64,000 nt of DNA from Actinacidiphila acididurans (GTDB taxonomy: Bacteria > Actinomycetota > Actinomycetes > Streptomycetales > Streptomycetaceae), in assembly GCF_016918855.1 (NCBI RefSeq), contig NZ_JADKYB010000014.1, positions 186,001-250,000 on the forward strand. Reading direction: 5' to 3'. Shown in pieces: positions 1 to 9,006 of the stretch. The position numbers and the translations under genes are program-made. Position 1 is the stretch's first letter; each line of letters starts with the position of its first letter. The notes under the pieces are model-generated. The model saw nothing but the letters and a program-made list of their open reading frames with translations, had not been told where the DNA came from and searched no databases.

Positions 1-1070
1 TGACCGTCGTCGGTCAGCGCCACCGAGTTGGGGTCGTAGCCGACCGACGCCACCGGCCACGGCTGGGTGGCGATGGTCTGGACGACCTTGTCCTTGGCGG
101 TGTCGATGACCGACACGCTGTTGTCGGCGGTGTTGGTGACGAACACCACGCCGTTCTTCGCGTAGACGGCGGTCGGGTGCAGACCGACGTCGATGCTGCC
201 GACGGCGGCGGCCGAGTTCGACAGGTCGATGACGCTGACGGTACCCGTGGTGGCGGCGCCCGTGTCCGGGTTGGCCGGCACGTTGGTGCCGTACGAGTTC
301 ATCGTGGTCTCGCCGGCCTTCGCGGCGCGGCCACCCTCGTTGCTGACGTACAGCTTGCTGCCGACCTGGACCAGGCCGCGCGGGGCGGTACCGGTGGTCC
401 AGCTCTGCTTGATGGTGCCGGTCGCGGTGTCGATGGCCACCACGCGGTTCTGGCCGTTGACCGCGGCGTACACCGTCGAGCCGTCGGCCGAGAAGACGGC
501 CCCGGCCGAGAGCGCCTGCGCCGAGCCGGCCGCCGCGATGTTGACGTTGACCGGGCTGGACAGGGTGCCGTCGGCGTTCACCGTGAACTTGGTGTAGCCG
601 TTGGCGCGGCCCAGCCACAGCTGCTTGCCGTCGGGCGAGTACACCGGGCCTTCCTGGCCCACGTCGCTGCCCGAGATGCGCAGGTCGTCGGCCGCGTTGC
701 TGCCGATGCGCTGGACGATCTTCGAGGACTTCAGGTCCACGATGACCAGGTCCGCGTCGCCGTCCGTCACGGACGCGGCCATGAAGCCGCCGTCCGGGCT
801 GACCGTGGACGACATGATCTTGCCGTCGTTGATGACCAGGCGGGCACCGTACGGCTTGATGATCTGGTCGCTGGAGATGACCTCGCCCTTGGCGGTGGTC
901 TGGCCCACCTGGTCGAAGCCGAACTGGTGGGTCGAGGCGAAGGCGGTGCCGGCGACCAGGAGAGCGGCAGTGGTAGTACCTGTCGTCACCAGGGTCCGAC
1001 GGCCGATGCGGTTGCCGAGAAGGGTGGAACGGTCCTTCTCGAGACGCCGCCGACGGCGTGTCACGTGCAT
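1..1070 (-). CDS. Secreted YncE-family beta-propeller protein, N-terminal part (3' end outside window)
   Basis: The first ~355 residues are present. An N-terminal basic stretch is followed by a hydrophobic export segment (about residues 25-45, ending near AFAST). After that come repeated propeller blades of the YVTN/YncE type (VVAIDTATG, VSVIDL, VSVIDTAKDKVVQTI). The sequence resembles the N-terminal half of actinobacterial bifunctional YncE/alkaline phosphatase-type proteins (about 900 aa, recalled), whose C-terminal phosphoesterase domain would lie beyond base 1. The ATG at 1070 is only 7 bp after the permease stop, so it is probably the last gene of an ABC exporter operon. The propeller assignment is firm. 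The phosphatase half is inferred. Confidence 0.8.
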   Translation of the reverse strand, partial: MHVTRRRRRLEKDRSTLLGNRIGRRTLVTTGTTTAALLVAGTAFASTHQFGFDQVGQTTAKGEVISSDQIIKPYGARLVINDGKIMSSTVSPDGGFMAASVTDGDADLVIVDLKSSKIVQRIGSNAADDLRISGSDVGQEGPVYSPDGKQLWLGRANGYTKFTVNADGTLSSPVNVNIAAAGSAQALSAGAVFSADGSTVYAAVNGQNRVVAIDTATGTIKQSWTTGTAPRGLVQVGSKLYVSNEGGRAAKAGETTMNSYGTNVPANPDTGAATTGTVSVIDLSNSAAAVGSIDVGLHPTAVYAKNGVVFVTNTADNSVSVIDTAKDKVVQTIATQPWPVASVGYDPNSVALTDDG

Positions 1071-1077
1071 TTCGGGG

Positions 1078-2454
1078 TTATCCCTTCGGGGTTGCGGACA
1101 GCAGGTCGACATTGCCGTCGAACTGCCACATCGGGTTCGGTGCGTCCCCGGTGGAGGTGTGCACCAGGAAGTAGCCGTTCACTTCCTTCGGTCCGTCGCC
1201 GTCGGCGACGTACCGCCCGTTCGAGGAGACGTCGAGTTGGTAGATCGCCTGACCGGTGGTCTCGACGCCGGGGAGATGCCAGGTGACGATGCAGTGCCAG
1301 TCGTTGCCCGCACCGTGCGGGTCGGACCGGCCGTCACCCTTGTCGCACGCAGCCGAGACCTTGAGCTGGGCCTCCGTGACCGCGGGGCGGTTCAGCTCGT
1401 CGGTCTGCATGCGGTAGAGGTGGGCGAAGGCTGTGGCGACCGACCGCTGCACCTTCGCCTGGTCGATTCCGGAGCCCATGGACGGGGTCGCCACGGCGAC
1501 GACCGCGAACGTGGCGGCCAGGAGGCCGGCCAGCGGCAGGGCTCCGACGACGAGCGCCCGGCGTCCGGAGCCGTCGTAGCTGAGGTTGGTGAAGTCGCGC
1601 CGCATGAAGATCAGGTACGCCAGCACCGTCGCGAGGACCGCCCACACCAGGCTGACCACGATGCCGATCACCAGCGGGCGCAGCTGCTCGGGGCTGGCGA
1701 ACAGGCCGTTCCAGGAGATGAAGGCGTAGCCGGGCAGCGCGGCGCGCAGGGCTACGGGCAGCGGCAGCATCTGGGCGAGCTGCATGGCGATCGCGACAAG
1801 TGCGGGCAGCAGCAGCCCCATCGGGGAGCGGCCCAGCGCGACCGAGCCGAGCAGTCCGATCCCGGCCAGGGCCAGGGTCGGGGCGAGCGCGCAGGCCCAG
1901 GCGAGCAGCACCTTGCCGGCCGCGTCGCCGGACGACAGCAGGTGGCCGTCCAGGCCCACCAGCGGGTGGTTGCCGACCGCGAGGAGCCCGCCGACCACGC
2001 CGGAGGCGGTCAGCCCGACCACCATCACCACGATGACGGTGAGGCTGGCCAGCGCCTTGGCCACGAAGATCCGCCGGGGCGAGCGGACCGCCACCAGCAG
2101 GTGCCGCCAGGTGCCCAGCCGGTCCTCGGCGGCGAACACGTCGCCGGCGACCACCGAGGTCAGCAGCGGCAGCGCCCAGGTGCCCGCGAAGCCGAGCACC
2201 ACCAGCGGTCCCGCCCAGCCGGTGGCGTGCATCCAGCGGCCGAAGAGGGTGTCGGTGGGAAGCGTGCTCTGCTGGCTCACCGCCGCGACGAACAGCGCCG
2301 GCGCGATCCAGCAGGCGAGCACCAGCAGCCGGATCCGCCATTGCGAGACCAGCTTGACCACTTCGAAGCGGTAGCCGCGCGAGACGGGGACGCGGGCGGC
2401 CGGGACGACATGCTCGGCGGCAACGTTGTCGTCGGCGGCAATCGTCGCGCTCAT
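1078..2454 (-). CDS. ABC transporter permease (ABC-2 type) with extracytoplasmic C-terminal domain
   Basis: 458 aa. The start is the ATG at 2454, which overlaps the ATPase stop (ATGA); a longer in-frame reading upstream lies inside the ATPase gene and is rejected. Several hydrophobic segments (about residues 35-330) form the permease, including the region after VSQWRIR and a motif before the third segment (RSPRRIFVAKALASL) typical of ABC-2 exporters. A further segment (VVGALPLAGLLAATFAVVAV) is followed by about 120 soluble residues with two cysteines, predicted to face outward and ending in SATPKG. The substrate is unknown. The coupled propeller protein downstream suggests an envelope function. 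Confidence 0.85.
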   Translation of the reverse strand: MSATIAADDNVAAEHVVPAARVPVSRGYRFEVVKLVSQWRIRLLVLACWIAPALFVAAVSQQSTLPTDTLFGRWMHATGWAGPLVVLGFAGTWALPLLTSVVAGDVFAAEDRLGTWRHLLVAVRSPRRIFVAKALASLTVIVVMVVGLTASGVVGGLLAVGNHPLVGLDGHLLSSGDAAGKVLLAWACALAPTLALAGIGLLGSVALGRSPMGLLLPALVAIAMQLAQMLPLPVALRAALPGYAFISWNGLFASPEQLRPLVIGIVVSLVWAVLATVLAYLIFMRRDFTNLSYDGSGRRALVVGALPLAGLLAATFAVVAVATPSMGSGIDQAKVQRSVATAFAHLYRMQTDELNRPAVTEAQLKVSAACDKGDGRSDPHGAGNDWHCIVTWHLPGVETTGQAIYQLDVSSNGRYVADGDGPKEVNGYFLVHTSTGDAPNPMWQFDGNVDLLSATPKG

Positions 2455-3401
2455 CGGTCGGCCTCCTGCTGCTGCTCGGTCAGGGCGAGGAACGCGGCTT
2501 CCAGCGGCGAGACCACGGGGGCCAGTTCGCGCACCGCGATGCCGGCGTGCACGAGCCGCGAGACCAGGTCGTCCAGGGCCGGCACCTTGGCGCGCACCAC
2601 GAGGAGGTCCTCGTCCTGCCGCGTCCCGGCCTCGACCGCGTCCACCAGGCGCAGGCCGGCCGTCTCGACGGCGGTCGCGCGGGCGGCGCGCGGGTCGGAG
2701 GTGAGCAGCCGGTAGTCGAGTTCGCTGTTCTCGGCGGCCAGCTTGCCCAGCGGGCCGGAGAAGACGACGCGTCCGGTGGCGACGATGGTGACCTCGGAAC
2801 ACAGCGCCTCGACGTCGTCCATACGGTGGCTGGACAGCACGACGCTGGTGCCGTCCGCCGCGAGCCGGGTGAGGACGCGGTGTACGTGCTTCTTGCCCGC
2901 CGGGTCCAGGCCGTTGGCCGGCTCGTCGAGGACCAGCAGCCGCGGCTTGGTCAGCAGGGCGGCGGCGAGTCCGAGCCGCTGGCGCATGCCGAGGGAGAAG
3001 CCGCGCACCCGGTCGTCGGCGACGTCGGTGAGCCCGACCTGGTCGAGGACGTCGCCGATCCCGGCCGTCCGCTTGTCGATGCCGCGCAGGGCGGCCAGCG
3101 CCGCGAGGTTCTGGCTCGCGGTCAGCGAGGGATAGAGACCGGGCCCGTCCACGAACCCGGCGACGCCGTCGGGAGCGGCGAGCGCCCGTCCGACCGGCGT
3201 ACCCAGGATCTCCAGGCTGCCGCCGTCGGCGACCGACAGGCCCAGCAGAAGGCCGAGCAGTGTCGTCTTGCCGGCGCCGTTCGGGCCGACCAGGCCGTGG
3301 ATCTGACCCTGCGCCACATCGAGGTCGATGCCGTCGAGCGCGACCACGTCACCGAAGTACTTGGAGATCCCGCGAGCCCGGATTGCGAGGTATGTGCCCA
3401 T
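2451..3401 (-). CDS. ABC transporter ATP-binding protein
   Basis: 316 aa, usual length for an ABC-2 exporter ATPase with a C-terminal extension. Walker A is GPNGAGKTT (about residues 39-47), the signature region is FSLGMRQRLGLA and Walker B is LLVLDEPANGLDP, with a following SSHRMDDVEALC switch region. It powers the permease encoded by the overlapping downstream gene (4-bp ATGA overlap). The ATG at 3401 starts MGTYLAIRARG; a GAAGGGACTC stretch upstream could serve as a ribosome site. It is the first gene of a probable three-gene operon. Confidence 0.93.
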   Translation of the reverse strand: MGTYLAIRARGISKYFGDVVALDGIDLDVAQGQIHGLVGPNGAGKTTLLGLLLGLSVADGGSLEILGTPVGRALAAPDGVAGFVDGPGLYPSLTASQNLAALAALRGIDKRTAGIGDVLDQVGLTDVADDRVRGFSLGMRQRLGLAAALLTKPRLLVLDEPANGLDPAGKKHVHRVLTRLAADGTSVVLSSHRMDDVEALCSEVTIVATGRVVFSGPLGKLAAENSELDYRLLTSDPRAARATAVETAGLRLVDAVEAGTRQDEDLLVVRAKVPALDDLVSRLVHAGIAVRELAPVVSPLEAAFLALTEQQQEADR

Positions 3402-3662
3402 GAGTCCCTTCTTTCAAAACCTCCAAGGACACTAGGGAGGACACACGGCCCATACAGGGACCACACATTGAACGTTCCAGGAACAGGGAACGACCGGCAG
3501 CACTTTCAAAGGACCGGACCTCAGTGTCCGCCCAGGTCACGGGAACGGCGGGCGCGACACGGGCGCTTGGCACGACAGGGGCGCAGCCGCTCCCGCACGG
3601 CGGTCAACGCGCGTAGTCTGCCATCGTCATGTCCATGCCCCCCACTGAGGGAGTACATGCCC
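3402..3662. promoter_or_regulatory. Divergent promoter region between ABC operon and lysozyme gene
   Basis: 261 bp drive both the minus-strand ABC operon and the plus-strand lysozyme. A short perfect inverted repeat GTTCC-A-GGAAC lies at 3474-3484. CTTTCAAA-like words occur near 3411 and 3503. No regulator gene is adjacent, so an operator role is only suggested. Confidence 0.4.
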
Positions 3663-5018
3663 ATGAACCGCCGCACCCCCCGACCGAGATCCCGCGCGGC
3701 CCTGCGCCGCCCGAGCTCCGCCGCCGTCGCGCTGCTCGCCGCCGCCTTCGCCCTGCTCTTCGCCGTGCCGGCGACCGCCTCCGCCGGCACGGCGGGCCGG
3801 TCCTCCGCCCACCCGGCGGGCGCGGGCGTCAAGCCCGTGGCGATGACCCACCCGCAGGACGACTACGCGGGCGCCGGGCTCGCCCGCCTGAGCCGCGCGA
3901 CCGCGACGACCACGACCACCGCGACCACCGCCCAGCGCAACGGCACCGCGCTCGCCCCGCTCGTCTCCACCGGCCCGGCCGGCCTCGACGTCAGCGGCTA
4001 CCAGGGCAACGTGGACTGGACGACGGTCAAGAACAACGGCGCGTCCTTCGCGTACGTGAAGGCGACCGAGGGCACCACCTACACCAGCCCGAACTTCTCG
4101 CAGCAGTACACCGGTTCGCGGAACGTCGGCCTGATCCGCGGCGCGTACCACTTCGCCCTGCCGAGCAACTCCTCCGGCACCGCCCAGGCCGACTTCTTCG
4201 TCGCGAACGGCGGCGGCTGGAGCAACGACGGCTGGACGCTGCCGCCCGCGCTCGACATCGAGTACAACCCGTACGGCGCCACCTGCTACGGCCTGAGCCA
4301 GTCCGCGATGGTGTCCTGGATCCGGGCGTTCAGCAACGAGGTGCACACCAAGACCGGACGCTACCCGACGATTTACACCACCACCGACTGGTGGACCACC
4401 TGCACCGGCAACAACAGCGGCTTCGGGACGACCAACCCGCTGTGGATCGCCCGGTACAGCACGAGCGTCGGTACCCTGCCGGCCGGCTGGTCCGCCCAGA
4501 GCATCTGGCAGTACGCCGACTCCGGCACCTTCCCCGGCGACCAGGACACCTTCAACGGCTCCTACGCCGCGCTGCAGGCCCTCGCCCACGGCACCGGCGG
4601 CACTCCGCCGCCGCCCACCGCGAGCTGGCCCACCGTGCAGCAGGGGCAGAGCGGTGAGCGTGTGAAGACCGTGCAGTACCTGCTCAACGCGCACGGTTCC
4701 GCGCTGACCGTGGACGGCTCCTTCGGACCCGCCACCGACACCGCCGTACGCTCCTTCCAGTCCGCCCACGGCCTGTCCGTCGACGGCGTCGTCGGCCCCC
4801 AGACCTGGCAGGCGCTGGTCGTCACCGTGCAGCAGGGCAGCAGCGGCCCGGCCGTCCAGGCCGTGCAGAGCCAGCTCAACGCGCACGGCTCGGCCCTGAC
4901 CGTCGACGGCTCCTTCGGACCCGCCACCGACACCGCCGTACGCTCCTTCCAGTCCGCCCACGGCCTGTCCGTCGACGGCATCGTCGGCCCCCAGACCTGG
5001 GAGACGCTGGTCGCCTGA
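3663..5018 (+). CDS. Secreted GH25 lysozyme with two peptidoglycan-binding domains
   Basis: 451 aa. A twin-arginine-rich N-terminus and hydrophobic core (AAVALLAAAFALLFAVPATASA, quoted in part) form the signal peptide, followed by a linker. The GH25 domain (about residues 105-315) starts at GLDVSGYQGNVDW and has the catalytic DxE motif (D198-I-E200 in ALDIEYN). Two PG_binding_1 domains follow (about residues 327-385 and 391-451), nearly identical to each other. It should cleave peptidoglycan glycan strands outside the cell. GAGGGAG at 3647-3653 fits ATG 3663 (spacer ~9); ATG 3657 is an alternative adding two residues. Confidence 0.92.
   Translation: MNRRTPRPRSRAALRRPSSAAVALLAAAFALLFAVPATASAGTAGRSSAHPAGAGVKPVAMTHPQDDYAGAGLARLSRATATTTTTATTAQRNGTALAPLVSTGPAGLDVSGYQGNVDWTTVKNNGASFAYVKATEGTTYTSPNFSQQYTGSRNVGLIRGAYHFALPSNSSGTAQADFFVANGGGWSNDGWTLPPALDIEYNPYGATCYGLSQSAMVSWIRAFSNEVHTKTGRYPTIYTTTDWWTTCTGNNSGFGTTNPLWIARYSTSVGTLPAGWSAQSIWQYADSGTFPGDQDTFNGSYAALQALAHGTGGTPPPPTASWPTVQQGQSGERVKTVQYLLNAHGSALTVDGSFGPATDTAVRSFQSAHGLSVDGVVGPQTWQALVVTVQQGSSGPAVQAVQSQLNAHGSALTVDGSFGPATDTAVRSFQSAHGLSVDGIVGPQTWETLVA
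4683..5000 (+). repeat. Direct repeat of 126 bp encoding the duplicated peptidoglycan-binding domain
   Basis: Copies at 4683-4808 and 4875-5000 (offset 192 bp) differ at only a few positions, including synonymous sites. The inner ~75 bases look identical apart from one GTC/ATC change. This points to recent duplication or ongoing gene conversion inside the lysozyme gene. Confidence 0.9.
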
Positions 5019-5147
5019 CCTGCTTTTTCAGCCTTTGCACCAATTATGGTGATTCGGGCATCCGGGGGGTGGGCACATTAAGTACGGGATCCGGCCGCGG
5101 CGGGATCCCCGAGCGCAATGCGTCCACTCCACCGGAAGGGACCGAGT

Positions 5148-5561
5148 ATGCGGAGCATCGACACCATTTCCCTGGACGACGCACGCCGGATCATCGCGGC
5201 GGGCGAGGACCGAGCCCAGCAGATCGGGCAGCCGAGCAACATCGCCGTCGTGGACGCCGGCGGCAATCTGGTGGCGCACGTCCGCATGGACGGCGCCTGG
5301 ATCGGCAGCGTCGACATCGCCATCAACAAGGCGTTCACCGCGCGGGCCTTCGACATCGCGACCGCCGACCTCGCGGAAAACGCGGGCCCCGGCGACCAGT
5401 TCTTCGGGATCAGCGGCTCCAACCAGGGCCGGGTGATGATCTTCGCGGGCGGCATACCCCTGCGCGAGGACGGCAGGATCATCGGCGGTGTCGGCGTCAG
5501 CGGCGGCTCCGGGGACCAGGACCAGACCGTGGCGGAGGCGGCCGCGGCCGGCTTCCGGTGA
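5148..5561 (+). CDS. GlcG/HbpS-like (DUF336) protein
   Basis: 137 aa. The start is ATG 5148, 8 bases after GGAAGGG; an upstream in-frame ATG at 5118 has no such site. The sequence has the family layout: ISLDDARRIIAAGEDRA, then NIAVVDAGGNLVAHVRMDGAWIGSVDIAINKAFTA, then GGIPLREDGRIIGGVGVSGG near the C-terminus. Members bind haem or cobalamin-type cofactors or are uncharacterised accessory proteins (HbpS, GlcG, PduO C-terminal domain). No signal peptide is visible, so it is probably cytoplasmic. It is not obviously linked to its neighbours. Confidence 0.85.
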   Translation: MRSIDTISLDDARRIIAAGEDRAQQIGQPSNIAVVDAGGNLVAHVRMDGAWIGSVDIAINKAFTARAFDIATADLAENAGPGDQFFGISGSNQGRVMIFAGGIPLREDGRIIGGVGVSGGSGDQDQTVAEAAAAGFR

Positions 5562-5608
5562 CCGGATCGGCCGGGTGTACGGGGTGGGCCCGGCCTCGTT
5601 GAACGCCG

Positions 5609-5642
5609 TGTGCCGCCGGGCGGGGATCGGCCCGGCGGCACA
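5609..5642. terminator. Bidirectional stem-loop terminator between convergent genes
   Basis: Perfect 13-bp arms TGTGCCGCCGGGC (5609-5621) and GCCCGGCGGCACA (5630-5642) with an 8-base loop, between the convergent DUF336 and GH87-like genes. Confidence 0.75.
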
Positions 5643-5659
5643 TCGGGATCAAGCGGTTC

Positions 5660-5728
5660 GACTGCAGCAGGTCAGCAGCAGGTCGGACAGCGGCAGGTCA
5701 GGAACAGGTCGGTCAGCGGCAGGTCACG
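5660..5728. repeat. Short imperfect direct repeats (GCAGGTCAG-like)
   Basis: Between the terminator and the stop of the GH87-like gene the word (A/G)GCAGGTC or GAACAGGTC recurs five times within about 65 bp (around 5669, 5681, 5693, 5705 and 5718). Non-coding; function unknown. Confidence 0.5.
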
Positions 5729-8561
5729 AGTTCCAGACCTGGAACTCCGCGACCTGACCGGCCGGCCAGCCCGTGTTCGCGGTGATGTTCACCCGGAACC
5801 AGCGCTGGGTGCTGGCCGGGAAGGTGATGGTGACCGTGTTGTTGGCGGACGGGTCAAAGGTGTAGTCCGCTGACGACTTCAGCGTGGTGAAGGAGGAGCC
5901 GTCGGTGCTGCCCGACACGGACAGGGTCTGGGTACGGGCGCCCCAGCCGGCCGGCAGTTGCAGCACGACCCGGCTCGCGCTCTGGGCGGAGCCCAGGTCC
6001 ACCTGCACCCACTGCGGGAAGGCGTTGTTGGCGCTCTCCCAGTAGGACGACTGGTTGCCGTCCGTCACGTTCGACGACGCGTACACGTCGGTGTGGCTGG
6101 ACTCGGCGGTGGACCTGCCGGCCGCCAGGTTGGTGCTGACGGGGCCGCCGCCCCCGGTGGCGAAGGCGAGCGAGTTGAGGTTCCAGCCGCCGTTGTCCTG
6201 GTTGACGGTCAGAGTCTGCTGCCCGGCCGGGAGGCTGACCGTGGCGGTCGCGGTGCCCCACTTCTGCCAGTCGCCGGTGGCCGGAATCGCCACCGCGCCG
6301 CTGAGGTTGCTGCCCGAGGCGTTCGACAGGTGCAGCGCGCCGGCCACCGCCGAGGGCGCGGCCACCCGCAGGGTCACCGTGTAGGTGCCGGCGGTGGCCA
6401 CGTTCACGGTGTAGCGGAACCACTGCCCGCTTCCGGTCCAGCCCAGGTCGTAGCCGCCGCCGGTGTCGGACGTGGCCTCCAGGTCGACGCCGTCGCCGCG
6501 GTAGCCGTTGCCGGTGCCGTTGACCGAGGTGACGTTGTAGGCGACGCCCTGGCCGCCGGTGTCGTAGTTCTCCGCCTGTACGGTGCCGGGCACCGCGGCG
6601 GGCGTGCCGCCGTACGGGCCCTCCGGCGTGGTGGTGCCCTGCCAGCTGTTGCCACTGACCGACGCGGTGAAGCCGCTGGAGTTGTTCGCGTACGCGACCT
6701 GTCCGCTGCGCAGCCCGGTCAGCGTGTTCCCGGTGATGGTGGCCGAGCCGGTCGGGGCCGGGTAGAACGGCGGGGAGATCACCACGCCGTTGCGCCAGGG
6801 CGAGGTGATCGTGTTGTTCTGCACCACGCTGTTGGTCGAGGTGGAGAACGCGATCGCGTCGTAGAGGGAGTTGATCACGGTGTTGCCGGTGGCGGTGACG
6901 TGGTCGACGATCCCGGTGTTCTGGCCGTCGCCGCCGTTGCCGATGTGGAAGGCGGGCTGGCCCTGGCTGTACGCGTTCCCGCCGGAGCGCACCACCGTGT
7001 TGCCGGTGATGGTGGCGGACAGCAGGTCGCTGCCGTTCACGCCGAACCGGCCGGCGCCCAGGCCGATGTAGCGGGCGGTGTCGCTGACGTAGTTGTTCGT
7101 GATGTGGTGGCCGCTGCCGCCGTAGACGGCCACGCCCTTGCCGCCCCACGGCGCGATCGAGGTGTTGTTGCTCACCGTGATGTTGGTCATGGGGTTGTAG
7201 TACGTCTTGGAGCCGTCGCCGTTGGTGTTGTAGTTCACCGAGTTGATGGCGATCGCGTCGTCACCGGTGCCGCGCACGAAGTTGTTGGTGACGGTCAGGT
7301 TGTTGCCGCTGCTGGCGTTCAGGGAGACGTTGTTGACGTTGATCCCGTCGGCCCAGATCGCGGTCAGCCGGCTGTTCTCGACGGTGCCGCCGGTGCCCGA
7401 CGCCCAGAAGCCGGACATCGTGTGCTGCGTCCAGATGCCGTTGGCCACCCAGTTGGTGCCGGTGGTGTCCATCGCGCCGCCGTCGCCGCCGATGGTGCTG
7501 CGGCTGACCGCGTTCGCGTCGATGTGGAAGTTCTGCACCGTGCACGAGGTCACCGAGAACAGCGCCCCCAGCGGAGTGCTGTTCGGCACCGGCACGTCAC
7601 GGTAAACGGTGCTGTACCACATTCCGGCGCCGGCGATCGTGATGCCCTGTGCGTTCAGGCCCCGGGTGCCCTTGACGTAGAAGGTGCCCTGCGGGATCCA
7701 GAGGATCTTGCCCTGCGACTGCGCCTGGTCGATGCAGTTCTGGATGGCCGCGCCGCTGTCCACCGACTGGCTGTCCGCCGCGCCGTTGGTCGGGTTGTTG
7801 TCCGCGACCGCGCCGCAACTCGTGATCGAGATCGAGTTGGCCGGCTGGGCCAGCGGGGCCGGCGGGTTCTCCGCGTCCACGGCGTCGACGTCGTAGAAGG
7901 AGGCGGAGTTGGCCGAGTCCTTGCGCAGCGAGAAGGTGCTGCCGGGAGCGATCGCGGCGCCCGTGACGAAGGTGTGCGACTCGTCGAAGAACACCCGCGG
8001 GTCCCCGTCGCCGGGGTTCTGGTTGTCGCTGGTGTTGTAGTTGTTGTTGCCCTCGTAGACCCAGGTCTGCTTCGAGTTGAGGTTCAGCGCCTGCCGGAAG
8101 ACGCCGTCGACGTAGAGGTCGAGGGTGGCGGTGGTGCCGCCGCCGGACGCCGAATCGGGAATGCTGGCGCGTACGTTCAGGAAGCTGATCGGCTGACCGG
8201 TGGTGTTCGTCCACTGCACGCCCTGGCCCGTGCCGGCCAGGTGGACGTACGCGTGGCCGGACGCCTCCAGCGCGGCGCTGGAATACTGCGTGGTGGGCGC
8301 GGCGGTCAGCGACACCGCGGCGGCGCCGCCGGACAGGGTGCCGGCCTCGGCCTCGTAGGTGGTGAAGGGCTCGGTGGCACCCACCGCCGCGGCGGCCGAC
8401 GGGGACACGGCGGCCTGGGTACGGGGCGCGGGGACGGCGTGCGAGGCGGCGCTCGCCGGTAGGACGGACACCCCCACCATGCCGGTGACGGCAACGGCGA
8501 CCGCCGCCAACCGGCGTCCGACGTGACCCGCGCCACGTCGAGGTATCGGGAACTCCCGCAT
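5724..8561 (-). CDS. Secreted GH87-like alpha-1,3-glucanase (mycodextranase) with carbohydrate-binding modules
   Basis: 945 aa. ATG 8561 is preceded by AAGGAG. A signal peptide (about residues 1-40) is followed by a CBM35-like module (TYEAEAGTLSG onward, ~70-215). A right-handed beta-helix (~225-660) has the GH87-like core: IPQGTFYVKG, QHTMSGFWASG, WADGIN and GTGDDA. In GH87 enzymes the catalytic aspartates lie in the ADGIN and GDD motifs about 23 residues apart (recalled); here the spacing is 29, an extra loop of about six residues. A CBM6/35-like module and a C-terminal F5/8 (discoidin) domain ending EFQVWNS follow. The likely role is hydrolysis of fungal alpha-1,3-glucan. Another beta-helix glycosidase family is possible. 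Confidence 0.75.
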   Translation of the reverse strand: MREFPIPRRGAGHVGRRLAAVAVAVTGMVGVSVLPASAASHAVPAPRTQAAVSPSAAAAVGATEPFTTYEAEAGTLSGGAAAVSLTAAPTTQYSSAALEASGHAYVHLAGTGQGVQWTNTTGQPISFLNVRASIPDSASGGGTTATLDLYVDGVFRQALNLNSKQTWVYEGNNNYNTSDNQNPGDGDPRVFFDESHTFVTGAAIAPGSTFSLRKDSANSASFYDVDAVDAENPPAPLAQPANSISITSCGAVADNNPTNGAADSQSVDSGAAIQNCIDQAQSQGKILWIPQGTFYVKGTRGLNAQGITIAGAGMWYSTVYRDVPVPNSTPLGALFSVTSCTVQNFHIDANAVSRSTIGGDGGAMDTTGTNWVANGIWTQHTMSGFWASGTGGTVENSRLTAIWADGINVNNVSLNASSGNNLTVTNNFVRGTGDDAIAINSVNYNTNGDGSKTYYNPMTNITVSNNTSIAPWGGKGVAVYGGSGHHITNNYVSDTARYIGLGAGRFGVNGSDLLSATITGNTVVRSGGNAYSQGQPAFHIGNGGDGQNTGIVDHVTATGNTVINSLYDAIAFSTSTNSVVQNNTITSPWRNGVVISPPFYPAPTGSATITGNTLTGLRSGQVAYANNSSGFTASVSGNSWQGTTTPEGPYGGTPAAVPGTVQAENYDTGGQGVAYNVTSVNGTGNGYRGDGVDLEATSDTGGGYDLGWTGSGQWFRYTVNVATAGTYTVTLRVAAPSAVAGALHLSNASGSNLSGAVAIPATGDWQKWGTATATVSLPAGQQTLTVNQDNGGWNLNSLAFATGGGGPVSTNLAAGRSTAESSHTDVYASSNVTDGNQSSYWESANNAFPQWVQVDLGSAQSASRVVLQLPAGWGARTQTLSVSGSTDGSSFTTLKSSADYTFDPSANNTVTITFPASTQRWFRVNITANTGWPAGQVAEFQVWNS

Positions 8562-8760
8562 CTGACGCTCCTTCAGGTATTCGGTGCCTGGCGGCGGCGC
8601 CCCGACCGTACAGACCGCCCGCGAACCCCAGCAAGCTTCCGACCGGACAAAGAAAAAATTTCACGGAATGTTGGAAGTGGGGTGCCTGGGCGGTGCCTTG
8701 CGCAGGCGGGGTGCCGGGGGTGCGGGGTCGGGGCCGGGAGCGGCTGGCGGCCTCGCAGGA

Positions 8761-9006
8761 TCAAGCCGACCAGTGCTTGCGTTCCAACGCCACGAGCGGA
8801 CAGTTCAGCGCTTCGGCGATCTTCCGGAGGTTGGCCGGGGTGGCGCTCCGCCACCCCGACTCGATCTCGCCCATCAACTGCTCCGAGATGCCGACAGCTT
8901 GGGCGAGTGCCCGTTTTGTCAGCCCGGCCTTCTTCCTGGCCCAGGTGACGGCTTCGGGCTCGTGGTGCAGCTTCCGGGGCCGGGCGCGCTTGCGGGCGGC
9001 GGTCAC
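8761..9006 (-). CDS. Small helix-turn-helix DNA-binding protein (XRE type)
   Basis: 81 aa. The start is GTG 9006, overlapping the upstream stop as GTGA; a longer upstream reading lies inside the neighbouring gene. A basic N-terminus (ARKRARPRK) precedes a classic HTH_3 domain: AVTWARKKAGLTKRALAQAVGISEQLMGEIESGWRSATPANLRKIAEALNC (shown in part). It is the last of three overlapping minus-strand genes (unknown protein, ATPase-fold protein, HTH). This is a common actinobacterial XRE plus anti-sigma-like kinase arrangement facing a large XRE regulator. Confidence 0.85.
   Translation of the reverse strand: MTAARKRARPRKLHHEPEAVTWARKKAGLTKRALAQAVGISEQLMGEIESGWRSATPANLRKIAEALNCPLVALERKHWSA

Noticed and set aside
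2415..2435. GCAACGTTGTC word similar to the LacI-type palindrome upstream of GH92
   Set aside because: Lies inside the permease coding start, arms are not fully symmetric, and its position does not suit an operator.
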